64,000 nucleotides of DNA from contig NZ_CP119421.1 of NCBI RefSeq assembly GCF_030506305.1, forward strand, positions 922,354 through 986,353, written 5' to 3'. The translations under genes were made by a program, and so were the position numbers. The notes beneath the pieces were generated by a model. It saw only the letters and a program-made list of their open reading frames with translations, made no database searches and had not been told where the DNA came from. The DNA is from Porifericola rhodea. GTDB lineage: Bacteria; Bacteroidota; Bacteroidia; Cytophagales; Cyclobacteriaceae. Position 1 is the stretch's first letter, and the number at the start of each line of letters is the position of its first letter. Positions 27,477-37,024 of this stretch are shown here, one piece after another.

Positions 27477-28381
27477 GCAAATATTTCGTGTGCTACTTTA
27501 AATGTGTTACTATGTGCATCTACAATATCGGCGATTTTAGCGGAATACCCTCCACCCATACTCGTAGCAAGTGGTACGCCATACTTTTGACAAGCCTGAA
27601 AAACAATTCTGTCGCGCGTTAGACAGCCTTCTTTGGTCAAAGAGAGCTTTCCCAACTTATCTGTTTCCAGCACATCTACTCCAGCCTGATAAAAAACAAT
27701 ATCAGGACAATGATGGATAAAAAGATCCGGGAGTGTGCGACCCAATATTTCCAAGTACTCTTTATCTCCTGTTCCGGTACTCAGAGCTATATCCAGATCA
27801 GAGTTTTCCTTAGGTATGGGGTAGTTATCTTTCCCATGCATACTAAAGGTAAACACAAAAGGGTTTTGCCCAAATATAAATGCGTTTCCATTGCCCTGAT
27901 GTACATCCAGGTCAATAATAAGTATACGTTTTACCAGCTCTTCTTTTAGCAAAAAAGTAGATGCAATAGCTATATCATTGAGTGTACTAAAGCCCTCTCC
28001 CCTATCTGGATAGGCGTGATGAGTACCACCGGCCAGATTCATACCTATACCGTTTTTTAAAGCCGCCTGAGCAGCTTTAATGGTGCCATTTACACTACAT
28101 CTGGCACGGAGTACAGATACATCCGTATTAGGTAAGCCTATACGACGCACCATGCATGGAGGGAGATTGAGCGATTTTACCTGTTGCCAGTATTCCTGAG
28201 TGTGAACCAAATAAATAGTTTCGTCTTCAACCAAACCGGGATCGTTCAATTGTTCAGGTTGGATAATTCCCTGGTAAAGTAGTTGTTCTTTTACCAGTAC
28301 GTATTTGTCAATAGGGAAGCGATGTCCTTCAGGCAAAGCGTAGTGGTATTTTTCGGAATAAAAGATTTGAATAGGTTTCAA
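27473..28381 (-). CDS. HDAC-family deacetylase
   Basis: The 302-residue protein shows all metal and catalytic positions of the histone-deacetylase/acetoin-utilisation family. GGTHHAYPDRGEGFSTLND carries the tandem His and Asn-Asp. ILIIDLDVHQGNGNAFIF has the zinc Asp and His, and VLETDKLGKLSLT has the second zinc Asp. It deacetylates a lysine or polyamine type substrate in the cytoplasm; the length suits the class IV-like bacterial group. The start is TTG, sharing a TTGA with the ComEC stop. The N-terminal wording (YHYALPEGHRFP) is typical, so the TTG is likely right. Confidence 0.88.
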   Translation of the reverse strand: MKPIQIFYSEKYHYALPEGHRFPIDKYVLVKEQLLYQGIIQPEQLNDPGLVEDETIYLVHTQEYWQQVKSLNLPPCMVRRIGLPNTDVSVLRARCSVNGTIKAAQAALKNGIGMNLAGGTHHAYPDRGEGFSTLNDIAIASTFLLKEELVKRILIIDLDVHQGNGNAFIFGQNPFVFTFSMHGKDNYPIPKENSDLDIALSTGTGDKEYLEILGRTLPDLFIHHCPDIVFYQAGVDVLETDKLGKLSLTKEGCLTRDRIVFQACQKYGVPLATSMGGGYSAKIADIVDAHSNTFKVAHEIFA

Positions 28382-30486
28382 TTTAACTGATACTCATATG
28401 CACCCTGAAGAGGTACACAATGATAGTTCAATTTTAGTTCCTCAGCCTCCTGAGAAAGTTTAAGCGCATGGTAGTAAGTATTTGAACTATCTATAACCAG
28501 CTGCTTGTACGAAAGAAGTTTACCTAATTCGCTTAAGGAGGAGATAGCATTATTGCAAACCAATAGTATATCTACTGAAAGAGATTCGGACAGAAGATAC
28601 TGAGCGTCTAAAGGCTGAGTAATCATTGCTATTTTTTGACCCTTCCAAACCAGAAACCTGAAGTTTCTCCAATCTTTTACTGCCATACTTTGGGAAGCTA
28701 GCTCTTCCCCTGAGAGGGTATTTTTAACCCCCTTGTAGATCTGATTAGGTTTAATATGGTAAGCCAGTTTTTCATTTGTTTCTCCTAAATGGATATTGGT
28801 ACGTTTGGTAGTAAAATCAATATGCGTATCTTTTTTTACATGATAAAAAGTAATGCTTTGAGTATTGTATTCCTGATAAATATGAAGCCAGCGTAAGGAA
28901 AACATCAGCAGAAAAACTGTGCAGAGACACAACATATATTTAAACTGCCGATAGTGGAGTAATAACAATAAAAAAACTATTCCCAGATAAAGAAGAATAG
29001 CTTCCCAACGACTAAAATAAACATCTTGAATAACACTGTACGGAAATTTTTCTATAAGCTTTACCCCATAATTTACAGACAGTATTACATGCTCTAGCAA
29101 AGCAGTAAAGTAAACTACCACAGAAGGAAGTATGGCACTTATCGTAAAACAGCACAAAGCCAGAGAAAGTATAGCATAGGCAGCAGGTATTACCAACAAA
29201 TTAGACAGCCAGAAATATACCGGAAACTGCTGGAAATACAGTAAACCTAAAGGGAACGTGACTATCTGTGCTGCTAAAGAAACGGCTGTTAACTCCCAGC
29301 ACCAGTTTAAAAACCTACTTTCTACAGTAACCCAGTTGGATATTTTGGGCTGTAAATATACAATGCCTAATACCGCCAGATACGAAAGCTGAAAGCCAAC
29401 TGACATAAGTAGGAAGGGATTGTAGAGTAGTAAGAAAAATGCTGATGCCGCTATAGTATTGTAAATATTGGTTTGTCTTCTGCTAGCATCGGCAATAACT
29501 ATAAAGCTAAACATTGTAGCAGCGCGCATAACCGAAGGAGATAAACCTGTAAGTAAAGCATAAGCCCATAACAAAAGTAGACTTAGAACTGCTATGAGTA
29601 CTCTACCCCACTTACCCGATTTCTTTATAGGTTTTAAAAAGAAAAGCAAAACCATATAAATGATACCAACATGCAAACCAGAGACGGCTAGTACATGCAT
29701 TGCCCCCGCTGCTGCATAAGCACTCCTGATTTCATGATCCAGTTCAGACTTGATACCTAATACCAAAGCCAGAGCAATACTCCTTGCCTGCCTGTCTTGT
29801 ATTCCTTCTTCAAATATTTTACGGCAATTCTCTCTTAGCTGATAGGCAAATGCCATAACTACATTCCCAGAAGTTTTTTCTTTTAACACCCAGTCATCAC
29901 CCTTTAGATATTGCTGGTGGTACACTTGCTGATATGATAAAAACTGGCGATAATCAAATTCGTTAGGGTTGGCAGGAGCTTTTACTTTCTGCGGCCTGGC
30001 TTTTACCAATATAATATCTCCGTAGTTGAGAAGCTTCAGACTATCAGCCTTAGGTTGATAGACGATTATAGTAGCTTTAGCAGGCTTAACATTTAAACCA
30101 CTACTATCTTCAACTACCACATGCCTCACTTTGAGCAAACTTTTGTAAGAATTGGCCTTTGGTGTAGCAGGTTCCATCACCACAGCCTCATAGAATGAGT
30201 AGCTTTCTTCTAACTGACTAAGGTGATAGGGATGAATAGTTTCCTGGCGATATTGGGTATAATAGACTGAGGTAAATAATAGCCAAAGTAAGCCAAGCAT
30301 ACCAACAATACTACTCCACTGAAAGCGTAAACGTTTAGGCAGGGCAAAAGCTATAAATGCATATAAGAATGCAATTATGCATAACAAAGCAACTGGTAAT
30401 CTGCTGGTAGCTACCTGAGCGAGCAATATACCACAAATGAATACGGGACATAGTCTTAGAAAAGGATAGGGAACCCACTTCAACAT
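28378..30486 (-). CDS. comEC: ComEC/Rec2 DNA uptake channel with degenerate C-terminus
   Basis: The 702-residue protein has N-terminal membrane segments, a DUF4131-type extracytoplasmic part and the ComEC core. The marker AMHVLAVSGLHVGIIYMVLL and LTGLSPSVMRAATMF are both present, followed by many transmembrane helices up to about 530. ComEC forms the inner membrane channel through which single-stranded DNA enters during transformation. The C-terminal 140 residues sit where longer ComEC proteins carry a metallo-beta-lactamase domain, but no H-x-H-x-D-H motif is present, so that nuclease is absent or vestigial. It is translationally coupled to the HDAC-like gene. Confidence 0.92.
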   Translation of the reverse strand: MLKWVPYPFLRLCPVFICGILLAQVATSRLPVALLCIIAFLYAFIAFALPKRLRFQWSSIVGMLGLLWLLFTSVYYTQYRQETIHPYHLSQLEESYSFYEAVVMEPATPKANSYKSLLKVRHVVVEDSSGLNVKPAKATIIVYQPKADSLKLLNYGDIILVKARPQKVKAPANPNEFDYRQFLSYQQVYHQQYLKGDDWVLKEKTSGNVVMAFAYQLRENCRKIFEEGIQDRQARSIALALVLGIKSELDHEIRSAYAAAGAMHVLAVSGLHVGIIYMVLLFFLKPIKKSGKWGRVLIAVLSLLLLWAYALLTGLSPSVMRAATMFSFIVIADASRRQTNIYNTIAASAFFLLLYNPFLLMSVGFQLSYLAVLGIVYLQPKISNWVTVESRFLNWCWELTAVSLAAQIVTFPLGLLYFQQFPVYFWLSNLLVIPAAYAILSLALCCFTISAILPSVVVYFTALLEHVILSVNYGVKLIEKFPYSVIQDVYFSRWEAILLYLGIVFLLLLLHYRQFKYMLCLCTVFLLMFSLRWLHIYQEYNTQSITFYHVKKDTHIDFTTKRTNIHLGETNEKLAYHIKPNQIYKGVKNTLSGEELASQSMAVKDWRNFRFLVWKGQKIAMITQPLDAQYLLSESLSVDILLVCNNAISSLSELGKLLSYKQLVIDSSNTYYHALKLSQEAEELKLNYHCVPLQGAYEYQLN

Positions 30487-30579
30487 ACTCTCTTCAATAT
30501 TTCCTATCTAAAAATACAAAGGGAGCGATATAATATTTTATCCTAAGTAGTTTTAATATGACTTTGTAAGAAAGACAGG

Positions 30580-31323
30580 CTATTTCTCGGCTAAGAGTGG
30601 GTTAGTTTTGGGCTTATGGTAGGCAATCCTTCGGAAACAGAAGTACTGAAGGTTATATTTACGCCCTGTAGAGGCTGTAAACCCCCATATTACTTCAGTG
30701 TCTCCATTAAATACATCTTCTACCAGGTTTCTCTTCCCTTGAAAAACAATATTGTTGTCCAGAGTAACTATTACTTCGGTGGTTTCCGGGTTCCAACTAA
30801 ATCGGAAGTTATGCATACGATCATCTTCCATGTCAAAGCTTTCATCATTACCACTCCAGTAATCTTCGTGGTAGCTACTTCCATTTTCCAGATAAGCTAC
30901 ATGATCTTCGGGCGGATCATTTTGGATGGGGTTGTAATAGGTGTCAAACTCAACGGCAATAGAGGGAGCAATAAAATTACCTGAAGCAAACGCCGGATTA
31001 AATCGCCCATAACCTATTCCTTCACCATAGGTACCAAATGCATTAAACCCACGGGGGTCATTATGGATGACAAATGCAATACCATCTGCACCATACTCAT
31101 CTTTGTTTCCCAAATAAATATCAAATTCTATCTCAAAATAATCAGCCAGATCAAGTTTATTGGTACTATAGGCAATCCCTTCGGCATATGGTTCATCTGG
31201 TGTAAGCATGATGCAACCAGAAGGCATATAGTCAGCAGTTCCCCTGAGTTCAAACTGAGCCTGTAGCACACATGGCCAGCACAAACAAAATAGCCAAAAT
31301 CTATAGATCAGCAATGTTTTCAT
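30580..31323 (-). CDS. Secreted L-type (legume-type) lectin-like protein
   Basis: The 247-residue protein has a signal peptide ending in LQA (about residue 22). The body is a legume-lectin-like beta sandwich: FEIEFDIYLG, then GADGIAFVIHNDP with the conserved Asp and GIGYGRF loop. Next come SIAVEFDTYYN, DPPEDHVAYL with the metal-binding Asp and His, FRFSWN and WGFTASTG. L-type lectins bind sugars with Ca/Mn. The protein is short and ends soon after the domain (NPLLAEK), without a T9SS sorting tail. It is divergent from the next two small genes. Sugar specificity cannot be told. Confidence 0.85.
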   Translation of the reverse strand: MKTLLIYRFWLFCLCWPCVLQAQFELRGTADYMPSGCIMLTPDEPYAEGIAYSTNKLDLADYFEIEFDIYLGNKDEYGADGIAFVIHNDPRGFNAFGTYGEGIGYGRFNPAFASGNFIAPSIAVEFDTYYNPIQNDPPEDHVAYLENGSSYHEDYWSGNDESFDMEDDRMHNFRFSWNPETTEVIVTLDNNIVFQGKRNLVEDVFNGDTEVIWGFTASTGRKYNLQYFCFRRIAYHKPKTNPLLAEK

Positions 31324-31519
31324 AGGTGAAGTGGTAGTAATGACAATCCCAAGTGCAGATAATGTGCTGCTCAGAGCGCTAATATAAGATAAGAAATTTT
31401 ATGTGAATACATATAAATTGATATCTCGCTGACAGAAAAACCATAAACATTTTAAGGTTTTTCTGGTATTAGATATAAGCCAATTTGGAAATTAATTCAC
31501 TAATTAAACTATTATTACT

Positions 31520-31726
31520 ATGGCACAAGAAGAAACTAAAACCTGGCCAGAGCTAGCTATAGGTTTATATGATAAGCTAACAGGTCGTAATGCAGAAATC
31601 ACTTATAAATTTGATGATTTTGAACTATTTGTTCCGAGCAAAGCAGGAGCAAACGACGCTGATGCCGCACATTGGAAAATGAACGGTACAATAAAAATTA
31701 CTACGACTGATAACGTAAATCAGTAA
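31520..31726 (+). CDS. Small conserved-looking protein of unknown function
   Basis: The 68-residue protein has no signal peptide or membrane segment. Its sequence (TWPELAIGLYDKLTGRNAEI, then a beta-rich tail with FDDFELFVPS and TIKITTTDN) looks well structured and codes with normal codon use, so I believe it is real. It lies 73 bases upstream of another unknown gene on the same strand; together they could form a two-gene unit. I do not recognise the family. Confidence 0.6.
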   Translation: MAQEETKTWPELAIGLYDKLTGRNAEITYKFDDFELFVPSKAGANDADAAHWKMNGTIKITTTDNVNQ

Positions 31727-31798
31727 GCAGACAAGAGTAATGGGCAAGGGCTGACAAAAGCTTTTGCCTATATTTTTTATATTTTAAATATCTCCGTT

Positions 31799-32194
31799 AT
31801 GGCTAAGCCAGTAAAAGTTTTTGCTGATCTGAGTATTCAAAGTAAAGCAGGTGAGATTAAGGTGCAGAATGAACAGGATGGCAGTCTGGTACTGGACTTC
31901 CCTAACAGACAAAGCTTTAATAGCTTCACCCAGATTCCACTACCTTTTAAACCAAGTCTGAAAGCCATAGGAAAAACTAACGCTGCCCTTTTGGAGCAGC
32001 GTCAGCCTGTAATTGTTAGAGTAGCCCATGAAGACTGGATTGTCTTGGGACGTAACTCTAAAGCAGCAATAAAGTATTTTAAGATTGCGCCTTCCTACCT
32101 TAAGCAACAGCTCACCTGGAAAACCGCATTATATGTAGCAGGAGCACTCTTAGGCGTACTGTTAGGTTATTTCGCCATTAAAAAAGAAAGTTAA
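31799..32194 (+). CDS. Small protein with C-terminal membrane anchor
   Basis: The 131-residue protein is soluble for about 105 residues, probably beta-rich (VKVFADLSIQSKAGEIKVQNE; GSLVLDFPNRQSF), and ends with one transmembrane segment at about 107-127 (TALYVAGALLGVLLGYFA) and a lysine-rich end. This is a tail-anchored arrangement, with no signal peptide. It is co-oriented with the 68-residue gene upstream. Its 3' end overlaps the convergent barrel-protein gene by 17 bases. The family is not recognised. Confidence 0.65.
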   Translation: MAKPVKVFADLSIQSKAGEIKVQNEQDGSLVLDFPNRQSFNSFTQIPLPFKPSLKAIGKTNAALLEQRQPVIVRVAHEDWIVLGRNSKAAIKYFKIAPSYLKQQLTWKTALYVAGALLGVLLGYFAIKKES

Positions 32195-33488
32195 ATCCAG
32201 CTCTCATATTTACCAGCTTGGCATTTCCTGGCTGCATTAGCGAAATAATGTTATCAGTAACTGCATATAGTTGGAAGCCCGTACCTACCGCTATACCAAG
32301 CCCCAGGTTGTTATAAGAACGAGCGTGCATGGTATAAGTAGCTGAAGCCTGAAACCAACGGCCTACAGTTTGAGTAACTCCTAATGACATTCCTTTACGG
32401 AAACCTCCTACGAAGTCTGAATACAAAGTAGCTGAAGCCGTAGTTTTATGAGCTAACTGATAAAAACCAGACAAATAAACCTGAGTAGGTAAAGAAGTAG
32501 TATACTTCCCTTCGGTTTCGTCAAATTCAAATATGCTGGTGATAGAGTCTAACACTTCGGTCGCATCAAAATCAAAGTTACCGTTAAAGAGTTCGTCGTT
32601 ATCTATACCGCTAAACACGTACTCTCCTTTAGACTCATAATTGGTCACTCCTTTCTTCCAGCTGATATACCCCAGATTAATCACTGACGCACTAAAAGTC
32701 CATTTGTCTGAATAACGATAGCTTGCCCCTAAATCAACCCCAAGACCCTTGTTATCCATATTTGTGATGTAGTCAGTCTCTCCCTCTTCCAGCATTTCAA
32801 TACCTGAAGTTCGTACCAAAATGTCAGCATTAGCAGTTATTTCGTAAAGGTCATTTTCCTCAGCAGTAGTAAGACCAACATCTGAACGAACAGTTCTCAC
32901 ATTAGACATCCCAAATAGCGATTTTACTCGTCCACCCACAATCAGTTTGTCATCTTCTAATATCTTCCTGTTATAACCTAAACCAATTTCTCTGTAGTGG
33001 GTACCATTGAATGTATAACCATCAAGATTGATAGTGCTGCCAGGTACATTTCCATTTACCGCTAGATTTAAAATTGCATCTGAGTAGCCTAGACGAGCCT
33101 GCATATGTTCAGTTACATTTAATGAAAAGCGGTTTTTACCTGCTTTAAAGCTCAAACCAAATACATCTAATGAAGCACTGGTATGTACATAGTCTTTACC
33201 ATTTAATTTGAGTTGATCTGCTAACTGACCTAGATCCAATACTCTCTGCCCTGTTTCGTCAGTTTCTACCTGAGCCAGTAGCTGATTGTAAGTAAAACCG
33301 GTATTTTTAGCGTTTATCTGGTACGATGATGCCAAAGAGATGATAACCTTATGCTTATGCTGCATCGCAGGGTTGGTATGCGCAGACTGGAAAATACTGC
33401 TCATATTATGAAGCGTTAGCTCCTGCTGTGCCCATGCCGTCTGTATAAATGTTGCTAATAAAAGGCCTGTTAAGTAAATATATTTCAT
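32178..33488 (-). CDS. DUF5723-like outer membrane beta-barrel protein
   Basis: I use ATG 33488 as the start (436 residues), because the frame otherwise begins at a TTG three codons earlier. MKYIYLTGLLLATFIQTAWA is a signal peptide. The mature part has the features of a Bacteroidetes barrel of the DUF5723/PorQ-like kind: QELTLHNMSSIFQSAHTNPA, repeated short amphipathic strands, LGLGIAVGTGFQLYAVTD, and a C-terminus ending in phenylalanine. Such proteins sit in the outer membrane. It lies 9 bases after the 541-residue lipoprotein gene, so the two are likely co-expressed. Confidence 0.75.
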   Translation of the reverse strand: MKYIYLTGLLLATFIQTAWAQQELTLHNMSSIFQSAHTNPAMQHKHKVIISLASSYQINAKNTGFTYNQLLAQVETDETGQRVLDLGQLADQLKLNGKDYVHTSASLDVFGLSFKAGKNRFSLNVTEHMQARLGYSDAILNLAVNGNVPGSTINLDGYTFNGTHYREIGLGYNRKILEDDKLIVGGRVKSLFGMSNVRTVRSDVGLTTAEENDLYEITANADILVRTSGIEMLEEGETDYITNMDNKGLGVDLGASYRYSDKWTFSASVINLGYISWKKGVTNYESKGEYVFSGIDNDELFNGNFDFDATEVLDSITSIFEFDETEGKYTTSLPTQVYLSGFYQLAHKTTASATLYSDFVGGFRKGMSLGVTQTVGRWFQASATYTMHARSYNNLGLGIAVGTGFQLYAVTDNIISLMQPGNAKLVNMRAGFNFLF

Positions 33489-33497
33489 CTTCGCCAA

Positions 33498-35123
33498 TTA
33501 GTTTGAAATATTAAGAGAGGATTTGACTTGCATGGCCATGCTAAAGCGTATGTTGTAGAAAGAATACAATCTGATTCTATCTTCTTCTTCACTCTTGCTC
33601 TTTAAGCCCGCTTGTATTAGAATGCTACCTGCCTGTTTGATAAGCTCATATTTTTCCTGGCTGATAGTAGCAGAGATAGGCATATCTATAGATGTAGCCT
33701 TAGTTTCGCCAGTGCTAGAATTTGTAATCTGAGCCGCTTCCAGAAACTTGGCTTCATCGGCAAACAACTTAATAGGCTCACCGCTGGTATCATATAGCCT
33801 GTTACCTTCAGCGTCTAGGAAGAAAACCTGTAAGCCGGCATCTATCGGAAATTCATTTTCAGTTTTAATCAGAACTTTAAGTTCTTCTACTTCCTGCTCA
33901 AAGTCCAGATCTACATCTATGGTGTCTTCAAGTAACACATCAAACCTCCCCTCCAGTGGTAACTCTACTTCTAAATCAACACCTATCATACTTTCATCAG
34001 TAACAAAGCTTGTGTCTTGCTCTCCACTGTTCATAGTAAAGCCGAACCAGTAAGCAATCCCTCTGGGAAGTTCTGCAAAAGCATCTTCCAGATTTGAGTT
34101 ATTTTCGTCTACCAACTGCGACTTAACCGCGGGAAGATCATTACGGTCCTGTAAATAAGGAAATTCAAAGTTACCACTGAAAAACTCACTATCTCCTTCA
34201 TCCTGAAGTCTCACGTTTCCGCTATTTCTTTCTACGTAAATATTGCTTAGGTCTGGAGATACAGGTACTCCAAAGCTGTTTACAAAATCTACTTTGAAGT
34301 TAGGGTTTAAAGCTACTTCTCCGTTGATAGCATTGGCAAGGAATGGTATTTCCAGAGTATCTGCTTTTACAGGAATTGTAATATTGCTGAAGTTTCCTTT
34401 AAGAAAAGAAAAATCTATATCAGACATATTTAAGCCCATATAGATTTGCTCATAGGAGTTAATCGCATTACCTGATCCACTAATACCTATCTCCATTGTA
34501 TATCTTATCTCTTCGTTATCTATATTAAGCATATAGCCCGCAAGCTCTTTACTCTGTACACTGTAACGATTTCCCCAAACCAGGTCAAATTCAAAAACCA
34601 TAGGCTCCTGATTTGCATCTACCAGATCTAAAAGTGTAAGGATAATGCTAATGTTGTGGTCATAATCTGAACTCATACTTATTTGCAAAGCACCAGATTT
34701 GCACTCAATACCATATAGTGCCAGATCTCCAGTATTCATAGGAATTTTTCCATCTACAGTTACTGGCTCAGGAGACCAGTTGAAAGCAGGAGCACTGATT
34801 CCTAGCGAAAAGCTTTCATCGTATTGCTGATCGGGAATTGGAGGAAAATATGCTCCTACGGGTTGGCTCTGAATATTTTGTCTGTAAAATAAGCTATAGC
34901 TGTTATCAGAGTTTTCCTCAAGCAGCCCACCATCATCTGTTCTGATGAGGTCACTTACTTTTAAATTTGTATTCAGGATAGGTAATGAGAGGGAAGGCGA
35001 AGGAGCCAATACCTCTATATCCTGAAAATCATCTTCAGGCATACAGCTAGCTGCCAGCAAGGTAGCGGCGGCAAAAGCTGTAGTCTTTAAGCGTTTTGGG
35101 GTAAAGAGTTTATTCATACACAT
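33498..35123 (-). CDS. Large surface lipoprotein of unknown family
   Basis: The 541-residue protein has a lipoprotein signal (TLLAASC, Cys27; ATG at codon 1 or 3). The mature chain is acidic and beta-rich, with many D/E/N/S residues and no catalytic motif I can name. Repeated phrases of the type 'LEIPFLANAINGEVALNP' suggest immunoglobulin-like or barrel-associated beta domains. The close link to the barrel gene behind it suggests a surface complex in which this lipoprotein partners the barrel. No homologue is recognised. Confidence 0.7.
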   Translation of the reverse strand: MCMNKLFTPKRLKTTAFAAATLLAASCMPEDDFQDIEVLAPSPSLSLPILNTNLKVSDLIRTDDGGLLEENSDNSYSLFYRQNIQSQPVGAYFPPIPDQQYDESFSLGISAPAFNWSPEPVTVDGKIPMNTGDLALYGIECKSGALQISMSSDYDHNISIILTLLDLVDANQEPMVFEFDLVWGNRYSVQSKELAGYMLNIDNEEIRYTMEIGISGSGNAINSYEQIYMGLNMSDIDFSFLKGNFSNITIPVKADTLEIPFLANAINGEVALNPNFKVDFVNSFGVPVSPDLSNIYVERNSGNVRLQDEGDSEFFSGNFEFPYLQDRNDLPAVKSQLVDENNSNLEDAFAELPRGIAYWFGFTMNSGEQDTSFVTDESMIGVDLEVELPLEGRFDVLLEDTIDVDLDFEQEVEELKVLIKTENEFPIDAGLQVFFLDAEGNRLYDTSGEPIKLFADEAKFLEAAQITNSSTGETKATSIDMPISATISQEKYELIKQAGSILIQAGLKSKSEEEDRIRLYSFYNIRFSMAMQVKSSLNISN

Positions 35124-35304
35124 AGTAGACCTTTGACAGGGATATTTCTAAAACACTACGCAATATCATTAGCATGCCATGATTAAAATAATCCTAGTAT
35201 GGCCTTTCTATACTTAAGTGATATATTGGTCATAATTCATACTTATTGAGTATCTGCAAGTTGCATTAATAAGCAGCATTGCTACACTCCGGCACATAGC
35301 TCCC

Positions 35305-36282
35305 ATGATAGAAGTAAAAGCACTAAGTAAAATTTTTGAAGGTAAAACAGCAGTTGATGGAATCTCCTTTCAGATACCTGAAGGGGAAACTATGGTATTG
35401 CTGGGCACTAGCGGTTGTGGTAAAACTACTACCCTAAAAATGATTAACCGCCTAATAGAGCCTTCCAGTGGTAGTGTTTATGTTGGTGGAAAAGATGTGA
35501 AATTACAAACTCCTGAAGAGCTTAGGAGAAATATTGGCTATGTTATTCAAAGTGTAGGTTTGTTTCCTCACTACACCGTTGAGCAAAATATTGGGCTTGT
35601 ACCCTCTCTCCTGGAATGGTCAAAAAAGAGAACAAAAGAGCGCTGTACAGAATTAATGCATCTTATGGGGCTACCCGAAACTATGTTAACACGCTTTCCT
35701 CACGAACTTAGCGGGGGACAACAACAAAGAGTAGGCCTTGCCAGAGCACTAGCTGCCGATCCAGAACTTATTTTGCTTGATGAACCTTTCGGAGCATTAG
35801 ACCCTATTACTAAACAGCAAATACTGAAAGAATTTCTCCGGCTAGACACGATTAAAAACAAAACTATGCTAATGGTGAGTCATGATGTATTTGAAGCAAT
35901 AACATTAGGAGATAAAATCTGCTTGATGGATAAAGGTAAAATTCAGCAGCAAGGTAGCGCACAGGAGCTAATATTTAGACCTAAAAACAGTTTTGTCAAA
36001 AGCTTTTTCAACACCCAAAGATTTCGTCTGGAGCTTCAGGTTGTTAATCTTAAAGACATTGTACCTTTAATAACAAACGAGATAGAGCAAGTTCATTCTA
36101 TGTGTATTGATTTACAGGATAATATTAGCTTGCTAGATGCTTTAGAAACTTTAGAAAGAGAAGATGCCTCCTATGTAAACATATTACAAGCAGCGCATAA
36201 AAAAAGGCCAAGCTTAATGCTTAGCCGCGAAAAATTAATTCAATATTTTTATCAGTTAAAAAAGCAGTGGAGCGAAGCCTAA
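35305..36282 (+). CDS. ABC transporter ATPase, OpuCA/ProV-like, without its permease
   Basis: The 325-residue protein has every ABC ATPase motif: Walker A LGTSGCGKTT, Q-loop region YVIQSVGLFPHY, signature LSGGQQQRVG, Walker B LILLDEPFGALD and the H-loop VSHD. The phrasing EGETMVLLGTSGCGKTTTLK and MINRLIEPSSG is that of the glycine-betaine/choline (osmoprotectant) class. The last ~80 residues form a regulatory tail of uncertain identity. No permease or binding protein lies on either side, so it must pair with subunits encoded elsewhere. It overlaps the convergent lipoprotein gene by 4 bases. Confidence 0.9.
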   Translation: MIEVKALSKIFEGKTAVDGISFQIPEGETMVLLGTSGCGKTTTLKMINRLIEPSSGSVYVGGKDVKLQTPEELRRNIGYVIQSVGLFPHYTVEQNIGLVPSLLEWSKKRTKERCTELMHLMGLPETMLTRFPHELSGGQQQRVGLARALAADPELILLDEPFGALDPITKQQILKEFLRLDTIKNKTMLMVSHDVFEAITLGDKICLMDKGKIQQQGSAQELIFRPKNSFVKSFFNTQRFRLELQVVNLKDIVPLITNEIEQVHSMCIDLQDNISLLDALETLEREDASYVNILQAAHKKRPSLMLSREKLIQYFYQLKKQWSEA

Positions 36283-36962
36283 CCTTCATCTTCACTATCT
36301 ACCTGCACCCCTCTTAAAGTAAAAGGCTCACTGACTTTAACATTACTCTTATTACCTGCTCTATCTATAATCTGTACACTTATCTTCAATGAGTCATTTC
36401 TAAACAGTGGAAGAAGTCCAAAAGAAGGCAGGTTGTACTGAATTACTCCTTCAATAGGCTTATTATTTTCAAAACTTTTCTTCAGAGGAGGAAAACGTCC
36501 ACTGGGAGGAGACTGACAGTTGGCTCTAAAATCATAAAGCTCATACTCTTCTTCCCCCTTCACATATATATCTACTAAAAAATTATAGTAGTCAGGGTTA
36601 AGCTGGTATTGTATCGTATCAAAAACACTATCTGTACCTATATAGGTCTGAAAATTGAACACACGACAGTCAAACTCATCTTTTTCGGGGTCAAACCGAA
36701 TATAGTTACCCTGGTTATCTACTGGATAAAAAAATGGTGAGCTGTCATCATTTATGCCCAAATCGCCATTTCCATCCTGAATCTGTACTCTGATAGCCAG
36801 GGTATCAGGTTTACCAGTTTCTTCTACCTCCTTAAATACCAGGCCTCTATCTCCATCATACCCTACAATAAATGGCTCGTTAGGAAATTCAGGCTCATCG
36901 TAGCAACTGCTAAACCCAAGAAGCAGTATAAAAACTAACAATAGGGAAGAATTATTTTTCAT
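36279..36962 (-). CDS. Small lipoprotein of unknown function
   Basis: The 227-residue protein has a lipoprotein signal (LLLGFSSC, Cys20). The mature part is acidic, with a stretch IQDGNGDLGINDDSSPFFYP that resembles a calcium-type Asp/Asn loop, and a C-terminal beta region (VQIIDRAGNKSNVKVSEP) that may be immunoglobulin-like. Such proteins are common in Bacteroidetes and mostly uncharacterised. It is transcribed away from the LuxE-like gene. Confidence 0.7.
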   Translation of the reverse strand: MKNNSSLLLVFILLLGFSSCYDEPEFPNEPFIVGYDGDRGLVFKEVEETGKPDTLAIRVQIQDGNGDLGINDDSSPFFYPVDNQGNYIRFDPEKDEFDCRVFNFQTYIGTDSVFDTIQYQLNPDYYNFLVDIYVKGEEEYELYDFRANCQSPPSGRFPPLKKSFENNKPIEGVIQYNLPSFGLLPLFRNDSLKISVQIIDRAGNKSNVKVSEPFTLRGVQVDSEDEG

Positions 36963-37024
36963 ATTAGTAGCTTAACAGATAGTATCATATTAACGCATCA
37001 AACACCCTTTTGATATACACCGCT

